Shown: piece after piece, positions 55,040 through 64,000 of the stretch | Numbering within the stretch: position 1 is the first letter of the stretch | How the letters are laid out: each line of letters starts with the position of its first letter | Source: Prorocentrum cordatum | Lineage: Eukaryota > Sar > Dinophyceae > Prorocentrales > Prorocentraceae | Length of the DNA: 64,000 nt | Direction: 5' to 3' | NCBI GenBank assembly: GCA_963575745.1 | Contig: CAUYUJ010014338.1 | Coordinates: 367,501 to 431,500 of the forward strand | Program-made: the position numbers and the translations under genes | The notes under the pieces: generated by a model | Seen by the model: only the letters and a program-made list of their open reading frames with translations | Told to the model about the DNA's origin: nothing | Databases searched by the model: none

Positions 55040-55600
55040 GTGCTGCTGCCCCGTTGTCGGTGCCGAAATGGCACCGTATGGTCGGGGTTTTCCGCCCTGT
55101 CCATTTGGTGCGCTCCCCCCATGGACTGCGCCCAGCGGTGCCATGTGGTCGGTGCCCCGCGGCCGGGGCCCAACCCACTGCGTCGCACGGCAGGTGCCGC
55201 ACGGTAGAAGGTATACGATTCGTGTCAGAATGGTGACGGCCTGCGGAGCATTGCGGTTGAAGCCCGCGTCTGACCCCCGATGATAACGCGTGCCCATTGG
55301 TTGCTTTTCTTTTGCTGCGTGCACCCCGCGGCTGGCGATGCATTGGGCGGTGCGCCAGGGTGCCCCATGGAGCATGCCAAATGATACTATATGGTTGGCG
55401 ATAGTAGGCGGGCGCCCCGCCGCGCCCCGCAAGGGCCCCGCGGCCGGCGCCCAAAGGACATCCAAGACCGCAGTTGTTCGGGGCGTGCGCATTGGCGCTA
55501 TTCCAGATGCTCCACAACTATGCCGACGCAAAGCGGGACCTGTGCATCTCCCGAATTATTGACCCCCCCCGCCCATCCCGCCCGACCCAACCCTGCCCGC
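55040..55600. other. No gene seen
   Basis: GC-rich non-repetitive sequence between two CA-type tracts. No motif in any frame. Confidence 0.4.
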
Positions 55601-55619
55601 CCCCCCCCCCCCCCCCCCC

Positions 55620-55870
<251 letters not shown>

Positions 55871-55879
55871 ACGCTTTGG

Positions 55880-56425
55880 ACCGCACCGACCTTCGAGGAC
55901 CGCGGCGGTCCGCGCGCTTCCTTCCGCCCGCCGCGGCCCCGCTTGCGCCGACCGCGCCCCCGACGGAGTCCAATCCGAGGGCCAATTGCGAACCGTTCGC
56001 GCCACGCGGGCGCCGCGCGCGAACCGCGCGCGGTCGGAGCGCTGATCGCTCACGGCGCGCTGGCTAACGAAACGCAGAACGCAAGACGCCGCATTCCCCA
56101 GTTTGCCGCGCGCGCGCAGAGACCCCGCATGATTGCCCCATGGACACCAATGGTCGCCAACGCAGTATACATCATTCGGGGCCCGCGCGGTCCCGCAGGG
56201 CCGCGTTGAATCCAGGCGGCCCCAATTGAAGCCCATGGGTTGGCCGCGTCAATAAGTTGCGAATATCCTTGCGCGGCGTCTCGCGGGGTCCCATGCGAGG
56301 CCCAGAAATGAATCCAACCGTGGTGACGAGGGCCCTTGGGATCCCACGTCCCGAACAAATCACACAGCCGTAAAACTGAACCAAGTGGAGGACCCAAATA
56401 TACGCAGTTGTGATTCACGCAGTTG
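55880..56425. other. No gene seen
   Basis: GC-rich sequence with overlapping ORFs and no motif. It ends shortly before the second S90 array with a doubled CACGCAGTTGT-like word (56400-56427). Confidence 0.4.
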
Positions 56426-56430
56426 TAGGA

Positions 56431-57535
56431 ATCTCTTCGGTGGAGCTCCCTATGGGGCCGCGAAACGTGTGCGAAGTGTGTCGAACTGGGTGGTGGGGAT
56501 GCATGCGCACACCGCCACTGGGGCCTTCAGTTGAGCTCCCTATGGGCCCAGGAATTGTGTGAGGTGTGTGTCGGAATGGGTGGCGGTGTCGCATGCTAAC
56601 CTTGCCACTGGCGCCTTCGGTGGAGCCCCCCGAGTTATGGAGCCATGAAGCGTTTGAGAGGTGTGCCGACATGAATGGAGGGGGTGCATGCTAACACCGC
56701 CACTAGGGCCTTCAGAGGAGCTCCCTGTGGGGCCAGGAAGAGTGTGACTTCTGTGCCGAAATCTGTGGCGCGCACGCATGCGAACACCGCCACTGGGGAC
56801 TTCGGTGGATCTCCCTATGGGGCCACGAAACGTGTGATGGGGTGTGCAACAATGGGTGGCGCGGACGCATGTGGACACCGCAACTGGGGCCTTGGGTGGA
56901 GCTCCCCATGGGGCCACAACGTATCAGGAATGTGCCGAAATATGTGGCGGGGACGCATGTGGACACCGCCACGGGGATCTTCGGTGGAGTTTCCTACGTG
57001 ACCACGAAGCGTGTGAAGGGTGCGCCAAAATGGGTGGCGGGGATGCAAGTGGACACCCGCACGGTGGCCTTCGGTGAAGTTCCTTTGGGGGCCACGAAGC
57101 GTGTGAGGGGTGTGCCGACATGTGTGGCATGTAGACACCGCCATTGGGGCCTTCGGTGGAGCTCCCTATGGGGCCACGAAACGTGTGAGGGGTGTGCCGA
57201 ATCGGGTAGCGCGGACGCATGTAGGCACCGCCACTGGGGCCTGCGGTGGAGCTTCCCATGGAACCACGAATCGTGTGAGGAGTGTGCCGAAATGGGTGGC
57301 GGGGACGAAAGTGGACACCGCCACTGGGGCCTTCGGTGGAGCTCCTCGTGGGGCCACGAAACGTGTAAGGGGTGTGCCGAAATGTGTGGCGCGGACGCAT
57401 GGGGCCACAAAACGTGCGAGTGGTGTGCCAACATGGGTGGCGCGGACGCATGTGGGCACCGCCTTTGGGGCCTTCGGTGGAGCTACCTATGGGGCCACGA
57501 AGCGTGTGAGGGGTGTGCCGAAATGGGTGGCTCAG
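56431..57535. repeat. S90 satellite, second locus (about 12 units)
   Basis: The same unit as at 20.3-22.0 kb: TGGAGCTCCCTATGGGGCC at 56441, 56531 and 56621 (period 90), then GTGTGAGGGGTGTGCCG, TGGGTGGCG and CACCGCCACTGGGGCCTTCG. The CACCGCCACTGG part replaces CACACCCACTGG of the first locus, so the two arrays have diverged. Units vary by small indels. Confidence 0.9.
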
Positions 57536-57685
57536 AGGAAGGAGGAGGAGGAGGAGGCGGAGGAGAAGGAAGAGGAGGAGGAGGAGGGGAAGGAGGGAGG
57601 AGGGGGAGGAGGAAGGAGGAGGAACGCGGGGCGCTGTTTCCTCAAAACGAAGACCCAACACCACAGGACGGTTGGGAAAAATTCG
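57536..57685. repeat. (GGA)n tract plus ~50-bp dispersed element, copy 2
   Basis: Directly after the last S90 unit, GGA triplets run to about 57625, then CCTCAAAACGAAGACCCAAC and ACCACAGGACGGTTGGGA (57629-57682). This arrangement is uninterrupted, unlike the copy split by the LINE at 22.0-27.5 kb. Confidence 0.85.
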
Positions 57686-57841
57686 GTTGGATCCCTGGAG
57701 CCCATCTTTTTGCAGCAGAGTTCGGGCCGCATCGATCCGTAATGGTCCTGGGGCCCGAAACCGAGCGAAAACGTCCGGCTCTGCATTAGCCTGGCGAATG
57801 ACCCAACCATGTTCAGCTGTGAGTGACGCAGTGGTGAATGC

Positions 57842-58415
57842 CATCTCTGGTGGAGCTCCCTAGGGGCCCACGGAGAGTGCGACATGGACGCCGACTTGGA
57901 ACGTGTGAGGGGTGTGCCGAATCGGGTGCGGGCACGCCATGTGGACCCTGCCGCTGGGGCCTTCAGTGGAGTTCCCTATGGGGCCCCGAGACGTGTGAAG
58001 GGTGCGCCGGATCTGGCGCGGGTACGCCATGTGGACTCTGCCGCTGGGGCCTTCGTGGAGCTCCCTCCACGACGCGTGTGAGGGGTGCGCCGGATCGGGT
58101 GCGGGTACGCCATGTGGACCCTGCCGCTGGGGCCTTCGGTGGAGCTCCCTCATGGGGCCACGAAACGTGTGAGGGGTGCGCCAAATCGGGCGCGGGTGCG
58201 CCATGTGGACCCTGCCGCTGGGGCCTTCGGTGGCGGTCAGGGATGTGCCGAAGCGGGTGCGGGTACGCCATGTGGGCCCTGTCGCTGGAGTTCCCTATGG
58301 GGCCACGAAGCGTGTGAGAGGTGCGCCGAATCGGGCGCGCCATGTGGACCCTGCCGCTGGGGCCTTTGGTGGAGCTCCCTATGGGGCCACGACGCGTGTG
58401 AGGGTGTGCCGAAAT
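57842..58415. repeat. S90 satellite, third array (about 6 units)
   Basis: GGAGCTCCCTAGGGGCCCA at 57851, then units with GTGCGCCGGATCGGGTGCG and CCATGTGGACCCTGCCGCTG in place of the TGGGTGGCGGGGACGCATG part. It is clearly the same family by GGGGCCTTCGGTGGAGCTCC but is a third subfamily. Confidence 0.85.
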
Positions 58416-58421
58416 GGAATG

Positions 58422-58545
58422 GGCATGCAGAGAGCAGAGGCAAGGAGGGGAAGGAGAGGGGGAGGGGGCAGCGGGAGGTGAGGTGACGCGGGGCGCTGTC
58501 TCTTCAAAACGAAGACCAAACACCACAGGATGGTTGGGAACAACA
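58422..58545. repeat. Purine tract plus ~50-bp dispersed element, copy 3
   Basis: An impure GGA/GGGGA tract follows the S90 array, then CTTCAAAACGAAGACCAAAC and ACCACAGGATGGTTGGGA (58491-58542). This is a second uninterrupted example of the S90 - GGA - element order. Confidence 0.8.
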
Positions 58546-58599
58546 TCAAAACCAGGTTTGTTTTCAAGGGACTTCCCAGACGGCCCAAGAACGCGGAAA

Positions 58600-58705
58600 C
58601 CATATCTGGGAGGTGTCATATCTGGGTGTGTCCTATCTGGTGGGGTGGTGTTCCATCTGGGAGGGGGGGGGCGGGAGGGGGGGGGGTCCTATCTGGTGTG
58701 CGAGT
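58600..58705. repeat. Short irregular repeat of CTATCTGG
   Basis: CATATCTGGG, TCATATCTGGG, TCCTATCTGGTGGGG, TCCATCTGGG and TCCTATCTGGTGTG follow within 100 bp, separated by G runs. Confidence 0.7.
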
Positions 58706-59560
58706 CCTCTTGAGAAGGGGGCACTGCGCTGAACTCAGACTGACCTCAGGCACCCGACGTAGCGTTTCCTACTTGTACGTCGCCCTCTAAGGGGGCCTGT
58801 TGACAGCAAATTTAAGCTGTACTGAGCCGTCTTGGAGGCGTCGAACCTACCCTTGGGGACCTTGTCGCTTACTCTCGACCTCTGCCAGATTCAGGGCCTC
58901 TCTGGGGACCCTCGGAACTTTCTTCAAAGGCAGGGAAAAGCCCTGGAGGCCCCAGACCCAAACTGGTGATTCAGGTCCCGGCTTTTGAACGAAAGCGTTT
59001 TCCCATGTATGTGTGCGTTATGTATACATGTGCGCACTCATGAACCAAATCGTTCCAAATTTCGGCCTCCGCGGGCCACCTGGCTTCGGGGTCGTGGGCC
59101 GATCCAACAATGGATCTGGCGCCAAGACGCCCGCCGGGGAAGTGGCCGATATCCCCTGAGCCCGCGGGGCCCGCGGATGGAAAATGGGGCCGTCGGAGCT
59201 CCGAGGCCCTGCGCGAGGAGCGCAGGGCTGCGGCACGCAGGCTCCCCCGACCTCCGATGACTTACTTGTGTTTGTCCGACTACCTCCTTGGGAAGGGGTC
59301 GCCGAGCCCTGGGGCCGCAGATAAAACAAGGAGGCCCCCGCAAGCGGGCCGCCGAGAAGGAAGGGGGAAGGGACTTCCGCTGGGCCCCCGCCGGCGGAGG
59401 CGGCCTCGCTTTGCTTCCGCGGGCTTCCGCCGCCCTTCCGCGGAGGCAAAGATAGCAACTCCTTCGATCCCTGAAGGCGAGGCCCTTTCTGGAATGCCGC
59501 ATGCATCCTCGAGCCCGGCCCTGCCGAGGCCGGCCGATCGCGCCGGCCCACAAAAGGAGG
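58705..59560. other. No gene seen
   Basis: Lower-complexity-free sequence, with short ORFs and no motif. It includes a 14-bp stem-loop at 59409-59451. GCCGGCGGAGGCGGCC words cluster at 59380-59440. Confidence 0.45.
59409..59451. other. Stem-loop
   Basis: CTTTGCTTCCGCGG (59409-59422) pairs with CCGCGGAGGCAAAG (59438-59451) with one mismatch around a 15-nt loop. Confidence 0.65.
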
Positions 59561-59564
59561 AAGC

Positions 59565-60085
59565 GGAGGATGGGGGAGGAGGAGGAGGGGGAAGAGGATG
59601 AGGAGGAGGAAGAGGAGGAGAAGGAGGAGGCGCAGCGTCGAGAAGGGGTTCGTCGTCATCGCCTACACCTGCCTGCTCTGCCTACGTCGCAAATTGCGGC
59701 TCCACTCCCACATCGGAGCGTCAACCGCGAGTGCTGCTGGTGATCGCGCGCGCTGCGAGGCGGCCTGCGCCCTGTGAGGGGCCCTGCCACGTGACGGCAG
59801 GATTGCGCGAAGCAGGTCGCCCTGTGAGGCGCCCTGCGACGCAAAGCGCCTTGTGCGGCGCCCTGCCAACGGACGGCAGGCATTTGGCCCCGCGGGGAGG
59901 CGTGACCTCCCGAGCCTTGACCCAGCGGCACAGTAGGCGCCGACGAAGCCGGGAAAGGCCGCCTGCGGACCATTGCCAGCACAGCTGGCACTGGCAAGGC
60001 TGATCTTGACCCTGATGTGCGAAGCATCTGCGTCTCTAGATCGCCCATTATCCGAAAAGCTTCGCGTTCCTCCTAATAGGATCAC
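59565..60085 (-). mobile_element. 5'-truncated LINE 3' end with (TCC)n tail
   Basis: On the minus strand the frame ends VDAPMWEWSRNLRRRQSRQV before 59663, aligned with TDTPMGGWRSIARSLRVQQV at the end of the 22.0-27.4 kb LINE. The next ~40 bases (GTAGGCGATGACGACGAACC on the minus strand) also resemble the LINE's 3' untranslated end, and a (TCC)n run follows (59633-59565). Upstream homology beyond about 59760 is not convincing. Confidence 0.55.
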
Positions 60086-60089
60086 ACTC

Positions 60090-60290
60090 AGACACTATTA
60101 ATCACGCCGTCTCCTCGCCTGATGAAGGAGACGGTGGAGGTGGAAAATCCGCCGATCCGGCGTGTGAGTTTCAGAAAGCTACAACCTGAGTTTCAGCTGG
60201 GGCCGGGGGGGCTCTGCCGGGGTAGGGGGGGAAAAGGGGGGGGGGGTCATGGGGTCCACCCTTTTCTTTCCCCCCCCCCCCGGGAATCCC
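60090..60290. other. No gene seen; G and C runs
   Basis: 60205-60290 has G runs followed by a C run. No motif. Confidence 0.4.
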
Positions 60291-60294
60291 AAAC

Positions 60295-60880
60295 CGCCCG
60301 AAGACGGGCCAAAAGGGGCCCAGGAGGCCACCAAGACGTCCCAAGAGGCGCCCGAAACGGCCCAAGAGCGCTCCTGGACGCCCAAGATGGCCTGAAAACG
60401 GCCCAAGAAGCCTCCAAGACGCCTCAAGGAGATCCCAAGAGGACCCCCCAGAGGGCTCCAAGAGGGTACAATAATAAAGTTGCGAATAGGTTTTGAAGCG
60501 TTTTAACATTCTCGCCTTTTCCGTCTTAGAAGCGCCGAAGACGGTCCAAGAGGTCCCCAAGATCGCCCCAAGACAGCCCAAGAGGCCCCAAAAGAAGCCA
60601 AGACGGCCCAAGACGGGTTCAATAGAGCCGTGGAAGCCCGCCAAAACGACCCCGAGAGGCCCCCAAGATGGCCTCAAGAAGGTGAATCCGAACGGACCCT
60701 TCTAGTCCTCCACCCCAAGATGACCCCAAGAGCCCCCAAGATGCCCCCGAGGCGCCCCCAAGGGGCCCCCAGAGGCCCCCAAGAGGTCCCCAAGAGACCC
60801 CCAAGAGACCCCCAAGAGGACCCCAAGAGGCCCCAAAGGCCCACAAGAAACCCCAAGAACCAAGAGGCCCCAAGAGCGCT
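60295..60880. repeat. Minisatellite of CCCAAGAGGCCC words
   Basis: CCCAAGACG, CCCAAGAGGCCCC, CCAAGATGGCC and related 9-15 bp words follow each other, with a short break at 60460-60530 (AATAATAAAGTTGCGAATAG). The reverse complement of the same word fills parts of 62160-62570. Confidence 0.8.
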
Positions 60881-61016
60881 CACTCGTGTGCTGCCAGGCC
60901 AGAGGTGCACGGTCTGACTTGGTCTTGTTCGGAAGCGAAAGCGACGAACGAAGAACCTTCCACCCGTCGCAATCACCAGTCGTCGGTCGTCGGCCGTCGG
61001 CAGCCGTTCGCCGTCA

Positions 61017-61017
<1 letters not shown>

Positions 61018-61098
<81 letters not shown>

Positions 61099-61135
61099 GT
61101 TCGTCGTCATTAACTCCTTCGTCGGTCGTCGTCGT
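61018..61135. repeat. (TCG)n microsatellite at the 3' end of a LINE remnant
   Basis: Pure TCG triplets to about 61100, then CGTCGTCATTAACTCC and more TCG. On the minus strand this is the (CGA)n tail of the remnant at 61200-62050. Confidence 0.9.
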
Positions 61136-61199
61136 AATTATCACGCTCGTCGACCGTTGGTCGTCCGTTGTCGTCGCCATCGTCCATTTCAACAGCAAT

Positions 61200-62050
61200 A
61201 ACATCAGGAGCGCACTGGATCGGCGGCACTGGCAGGAGGCCACTAAAATAATCACTAGCTGTCGAAACCTTGCGAGCGCGGGGTCCACGATGGCCAACCG
61301 TCGGGGCAGGGAAGGGTCCACCCTCGAGCCCGACACGGACCCAACAAGAGCAAGGAATCCAGAGCATCGCACAAAGTGGGAGAGGCAGTCACGGCACTCG
61401 CAGCCAAGAAGACACCTGAGGTCAGGATTTCGCATGCGCGCGTCCGTGGCCCATCCTCCCGCCCAGGTCTTAACGGCAGCCATTTTCCAGGATGGGGGGG
61501 ATTTCATCAGGGCGCCCGCCACCCCCACCCAGTCCACGCCCGCACAGACATCCCCCCCGACCTTGAACCGGCGCTGGAGCCAAGAGACAATGAGAGGAGG
61601 CAGACGGGCGAAGAAGAGGAGAGATGCCAGCCTGGAGGCAACGCTGAGTCTTGAGGCGTGGGGAGGGCCTTCCTTCCGCCAGGGCCTCGCGCTGGGCCGA
61701 CTGCCGAGCGCGCAGCAGGGAGAGGCCAGCACGGGCGGACGCGGCAAGGGGGCCGAGCTCCGCTCAGGCCTCCGCAGCCACTCGCAGGCTCCAGGCAAGA
61801 GGAGGCTCGACCCAGAAATTCGGCCACAGCCCAGTGCCACCTCCCGCCCCCACCCACTGCGCCATCGGAAGATGCTCCTCCGCCTCTGCCTCAAGCAACG
61901 GGCACGGCGACCGCCAGACCGCTGCGGTCTCAAGCGGCGCGCGCATCCTGGCGGCCAGGGCCACAGCCCGCAGCGGCGGGAGCGGGGGGGGGCCCGAGCG
62001 CAGGGAGGTCGAAAAACCTGATATTGTCACGAACCCCGACCTTGGAGGAC
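61200..62050 (-). mobile_element. 5'-truncated copy of the first LINE family
   Basis: Minus frames give RMRAPLETAAVWRSPCPLLE, AEEHLPMAQWVGAGGG and NFWVEPPLAWSLRVAAEA (62020-61770), then LQRRFKVGGDVCAGVDWVGV, MAAVKTWAGGWATDARMRNP and CLLGCECRDCLSHFVRCSGF (about 61600-61380). All are close counterparts of ORF2 residues encoded at 22250-23000. Homology stops shortly after LARFRQLVI, and a (CGA)n-rich tail follows. Only the RT C-terminus and Cys-His domain remain, with at least two frame changes. Confidence 0.8.
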
Positions 62051-62129
62051 AAGTGCGCGTGAATTGCGAGACAGAGAAAAACAAAGAAAAGGATGCCTAT
62101 AGGACGCATTCTGCTGGTTCCCGTGTTGT

Positions 62130-62580
62130 CCGTTTGACGCTGTGCCGCTTTGTCGAGGCGCCTCCAGCCGTCGTGGGGCCCTCTTAGGATTGTCCTGAGG
62201 CTCTGTTGGGCGCTTCTGGGGGCTTGCTGGAGACCTCCTAAGGTGAGCTCAGGAAATTGCCATACGAGCTAGGAAGTCTCGGGGCTGTCCGTTTGTCGCT
62301 GTGAGGCTTTGTCGAGGCACTTCCAGCAGTCCTGGAGCCGTGGGGCAGTCCTGGGGCCCTCTTGGGAGCTTCTGGGGGCTTCCTGGAGGCGTGGTGAGGT
62401 CTTGAGGCTTGTTGGGGTCGTCTTGGGGGCCTCTCGGGGCCTCCTCAGGTCCTTCAGCCGTCCTGGCGCCCTCCTGAGGGATTCCCGGGCTGTCCGTTTG
62501 TCGCTCTGACGCTTTGTCGGGGCGCTTCCAGCAGTCCTGGGGTCTTGGGGCAGTCCTGGGGCCCTCTTTTTTTCGGGGGG
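62130..62580. repeat. Three tandem units with GTCCGTTTGTCGCTGTG
   Basis: GTCCGTTTG(A/T)CGCT then GCTTTGTCG(A/G)GGC starts at about 62136, 62287 and 62495, each followed by TCCAGC(A/C)GTC and GGGGCCCTCTT. Unit lengths are about 150 and 208 bp because of added GGGGCCTC-type words. Confidence 0.8.
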
Positions 62581-63330
62581 GGGGTCCCAGGAGTTGAGGA
62601 GTGTGAAGGCGCCAGCGAGTGCCACGCGCCCAGAAGTCGTGCAAGGCTTCGAGTGCCCGCATTCGGCCCTGCGACGTGGGCAGAAAAACAAAAACACGCC
62701 TGCTGCAGCCGAGCGCTGGCCTCCGAAGGTTTCGGTGCCACGCACTGAACGCATGGCCGCTGGGGCGGCGAGGGTACTCAATGAACAATGGGAGGCAGTG
62801 GCCACAGCCCTCGTTCGAAAGCGTGGAGCAAAGACAGACATGAAAAAATCCTCAAATATTATAATGTTGAACGAAACAAAGTCAGTGGGAAGGGCACGGC
62901 CGGCCGACCAGGTATTTCCAGTCGGTCGAAGAGGCCTCAGGCACCCGGGCCCTCGAAATGAGCACCTCGGGTTCATGTGGCCAGGGAAGCTTCCCACTTA
63001 GAAACATTGAAACTTTCTCATACTGAATACTGATCTAGCAAATGCGAAACTACGTGAAGCTCTGCCGCCGATGATGATTCACGGCTGCGTGCAGAGATTC
63101 AAGCGAGCGCACTAAACAAATCCCTCTCTGCACATGGCACGCCTTGATCGCGCGGCCTGGCTGGGCTGCCCGCTAGGAGGGCAGCTCGTGGTGGGCCCGT
63201 CGCCGCCAACCGGCGCGCTCTGGGGCGCGCTGCGCGGTGCCCGCGTCCTCGTCCTCGTCCTCCTTGGCCTCCCGCGCGCTCCCCCCCATCCCCCACATCC
63301 CGCGCATCCAATGAAAATGTCAACCGCGCG
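62580..63330. other. No gene seen; probable 3' flank of the RRM gene
   Basis: 62830-62890 is AT-richer. 63000-63330 would contain the 3' untranslated region of the minus-strand RRM gene. No polyadenylation signal is assigned, because dinoflagellates do not use a clear AATAAA. Confidence 0.4.
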
Positions 63331-63334
63331 TTCA

Positions 63335-64000
63335 TTAGGCAGCTGGCCTCGGGGCGATGAAAGGGTGAAACTTGGGGTTCTTAATGCGGCGCAGCCGGCT
63401 CGCCTTCCACATCCTGACGTTCTCCGAGTAGCCCTGCGTCGCCGACGCGGTGACCTCGATCACGGTCCCGCTGGTTCCAGCACCGGCAACTCCAGTCAAT
63501 CGCGATCCGTTCCACAAGACGGAAAACTCGCGGGCGTCGCTTGAGGCGGCAAAATTCACAAATGCGATCCCTCTAGTGGTACCGCTGTCAAAAGTTGCCG
63601 GCATGTAGGCGTAGTCGTAGCGGTTCTTGAAACCAGCCCTGTCGATGAGGTCCAGCAGGTCACGCTGCGTAACAGACATTGGGATGTTGAGGATCATGAG
63701 CGTGGTGATTGCTGGAGCGCCAGGGGCTGCCGGCATGCTGTCAACGGGCTCGCCCTGCTGAAGCTCCATCTCCGCCAGGTCGGCCTGCTGCTCGCGGATC
63801 CTGCGCCTGAGGTCTTGGGCCTGCTGCTGGACCTGGGCCAGCAGCTGCTCCTGCGCCAGGAGCCGGGCCCGCATGTCTGCCAGCGCCGTGGCGGCCGCGG
63901 GCGTGCCAGTGGAGGCCCCTGCCCGCCCTCCGCTGGCCGGCTGTCTCGCCCGCGCCGCGCGGTCTGGCTCGCCTGGGGGGCCCGCGGCCAGCCACGTCTC
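63335..64000 (-). CDS. Mei2-like C-terminal RRM protein, partial
   Basis: The frame is open from the window edge to TAA at 63335-63337, so the N-terminus is outside; the ATG at 63874 is probably internal. The visible part has an Ala/Gly-rich segment, a Gln/Arg/Glu coiled coil (RLLAQEQLLAQVQQQAQDLR, RREQQADLAEMELQQ-like) and then the RRM: TTLMILNIPMSVTQRDLLDL (RNP2-type strand), GFKNRYDYAYMPATFDSGTT, RGIAFVNFAASSDAREFSVL (RNP1-type strand). It ends in a basic tail RMWKASRLRRIKNPKFHPF. This is the Mei2-type C-terminal RRM, an RNA-binding domain repeated many times in dinoflagellate genomes. No intron is visible in this part. Confidence 0.85.
   Translation of the reverse strand, partial: ETWLAAGPPGEPDRAARARQPASGGRAGASTGTPAAATALADMRARLLAQEQLLAQVQQQAQDLRRRIREQQADLAEMELQQGEPVDSMPAAPGAPAITTLMILNIPMSVTQRDLLDLIDRAGFKNRYDYAYMPATFDSGTTRGIAFVNFAASSDAREFSVLWNGSRLTGVAGAGTSGTVIEVTASATQGYSENVRMWKASRLRRIKNPKFHPFIAPRPAA

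Overview
The window reads as nuclear DNA of a dinoflagellate. The evidence is a near-perfect dinoflagellate spliced-leader (DinoSL) sequence at 27383-27404 on the minus strand and a diverged one at 44537-44558 on the plus strand. A Mei2-type C-terminal RRM gene lies at the right edge, and LINE and DIRS-like pol proteins of the kind that fill dinoflagellate genomes are also present. GC is high and much of the window is micro-, mini- and satellite DNA. Genus cannot be fixed from this. Gene density is very low: the only coding region that looks intact is the partial RRM gene at 63335-64000 (minus). Nearly everything else is retroelement or repeat.

Layout. 0-4.4 kb: a decayed DIRS-like pol (reverse transcriptase plus RNase H) on the minus strand. 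4.9-11.95 kb: a tandem array of about five related 1.0-1.5 kb units carrying GC hairpins and (GTC)n tracts, interrupted at 8241-9220 by a 980-bp element with terminal inverted repeats and a 5-bp target duplication. 12-16.9 kb: no gene seen; it holds two (GGA)n tracts and three stem-loops with the same 18-nt loop on different stems (14272-14535). 17-19.2 kb: minisatellites. 20.26-21.97 kb: a ~90-bp satellite (S90). 22.0-27.4 kb: a near full-length LINE (LINE-1copy, minus) with DinoSL at its exact 5' end. 27.7-29.45 kb: minisatellites. 29.5-38.6 kb: a second, different LINE (LINE-Ub, minus), whose upstream ORF contains a ubiquitin domain ending in Arg-Gly-Gly and a fragment of another. 39.8-44.45 kb: simple repeats. 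44.54-49.69 kb: a frameshifted gene (plus) of a multicopy dinoflagellate family, preceded by the diverged DinoSL. 49.7-56.4 kb: no recognisable gene, with G-runs and CA, CCA and GCAC tracts. 56.4-58.5 kb: S90 again, twice, each time followed by a GGA tract and a ~50-bp element. 59.6-62.05 kb: two 5'-truncated LINE remnants of the first family. 63.3-64 kb: the Mei2-like RRM gene.

How the parts relate. The order S90, (GGA)n, ~50-bp element occurs intact at 57.5 and 58.4 kb. The same order at 20.3-27.5 kb is split inside the GGA tract by the first LINE, so the two right-hand loci look like empty sites for that insertion. With DinoSL at its 5' boundary, this LINE copy looks like a reverse transcript of a trans-spliced mRNA. 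The diverged leader in front of the 44.6-49.7 kb gene suggests that locus also came from mRNA. Many ORFs are broken by single-base shifts, partly next to G/C homopolymers, so some breaks could be assembly errors rather than decay.
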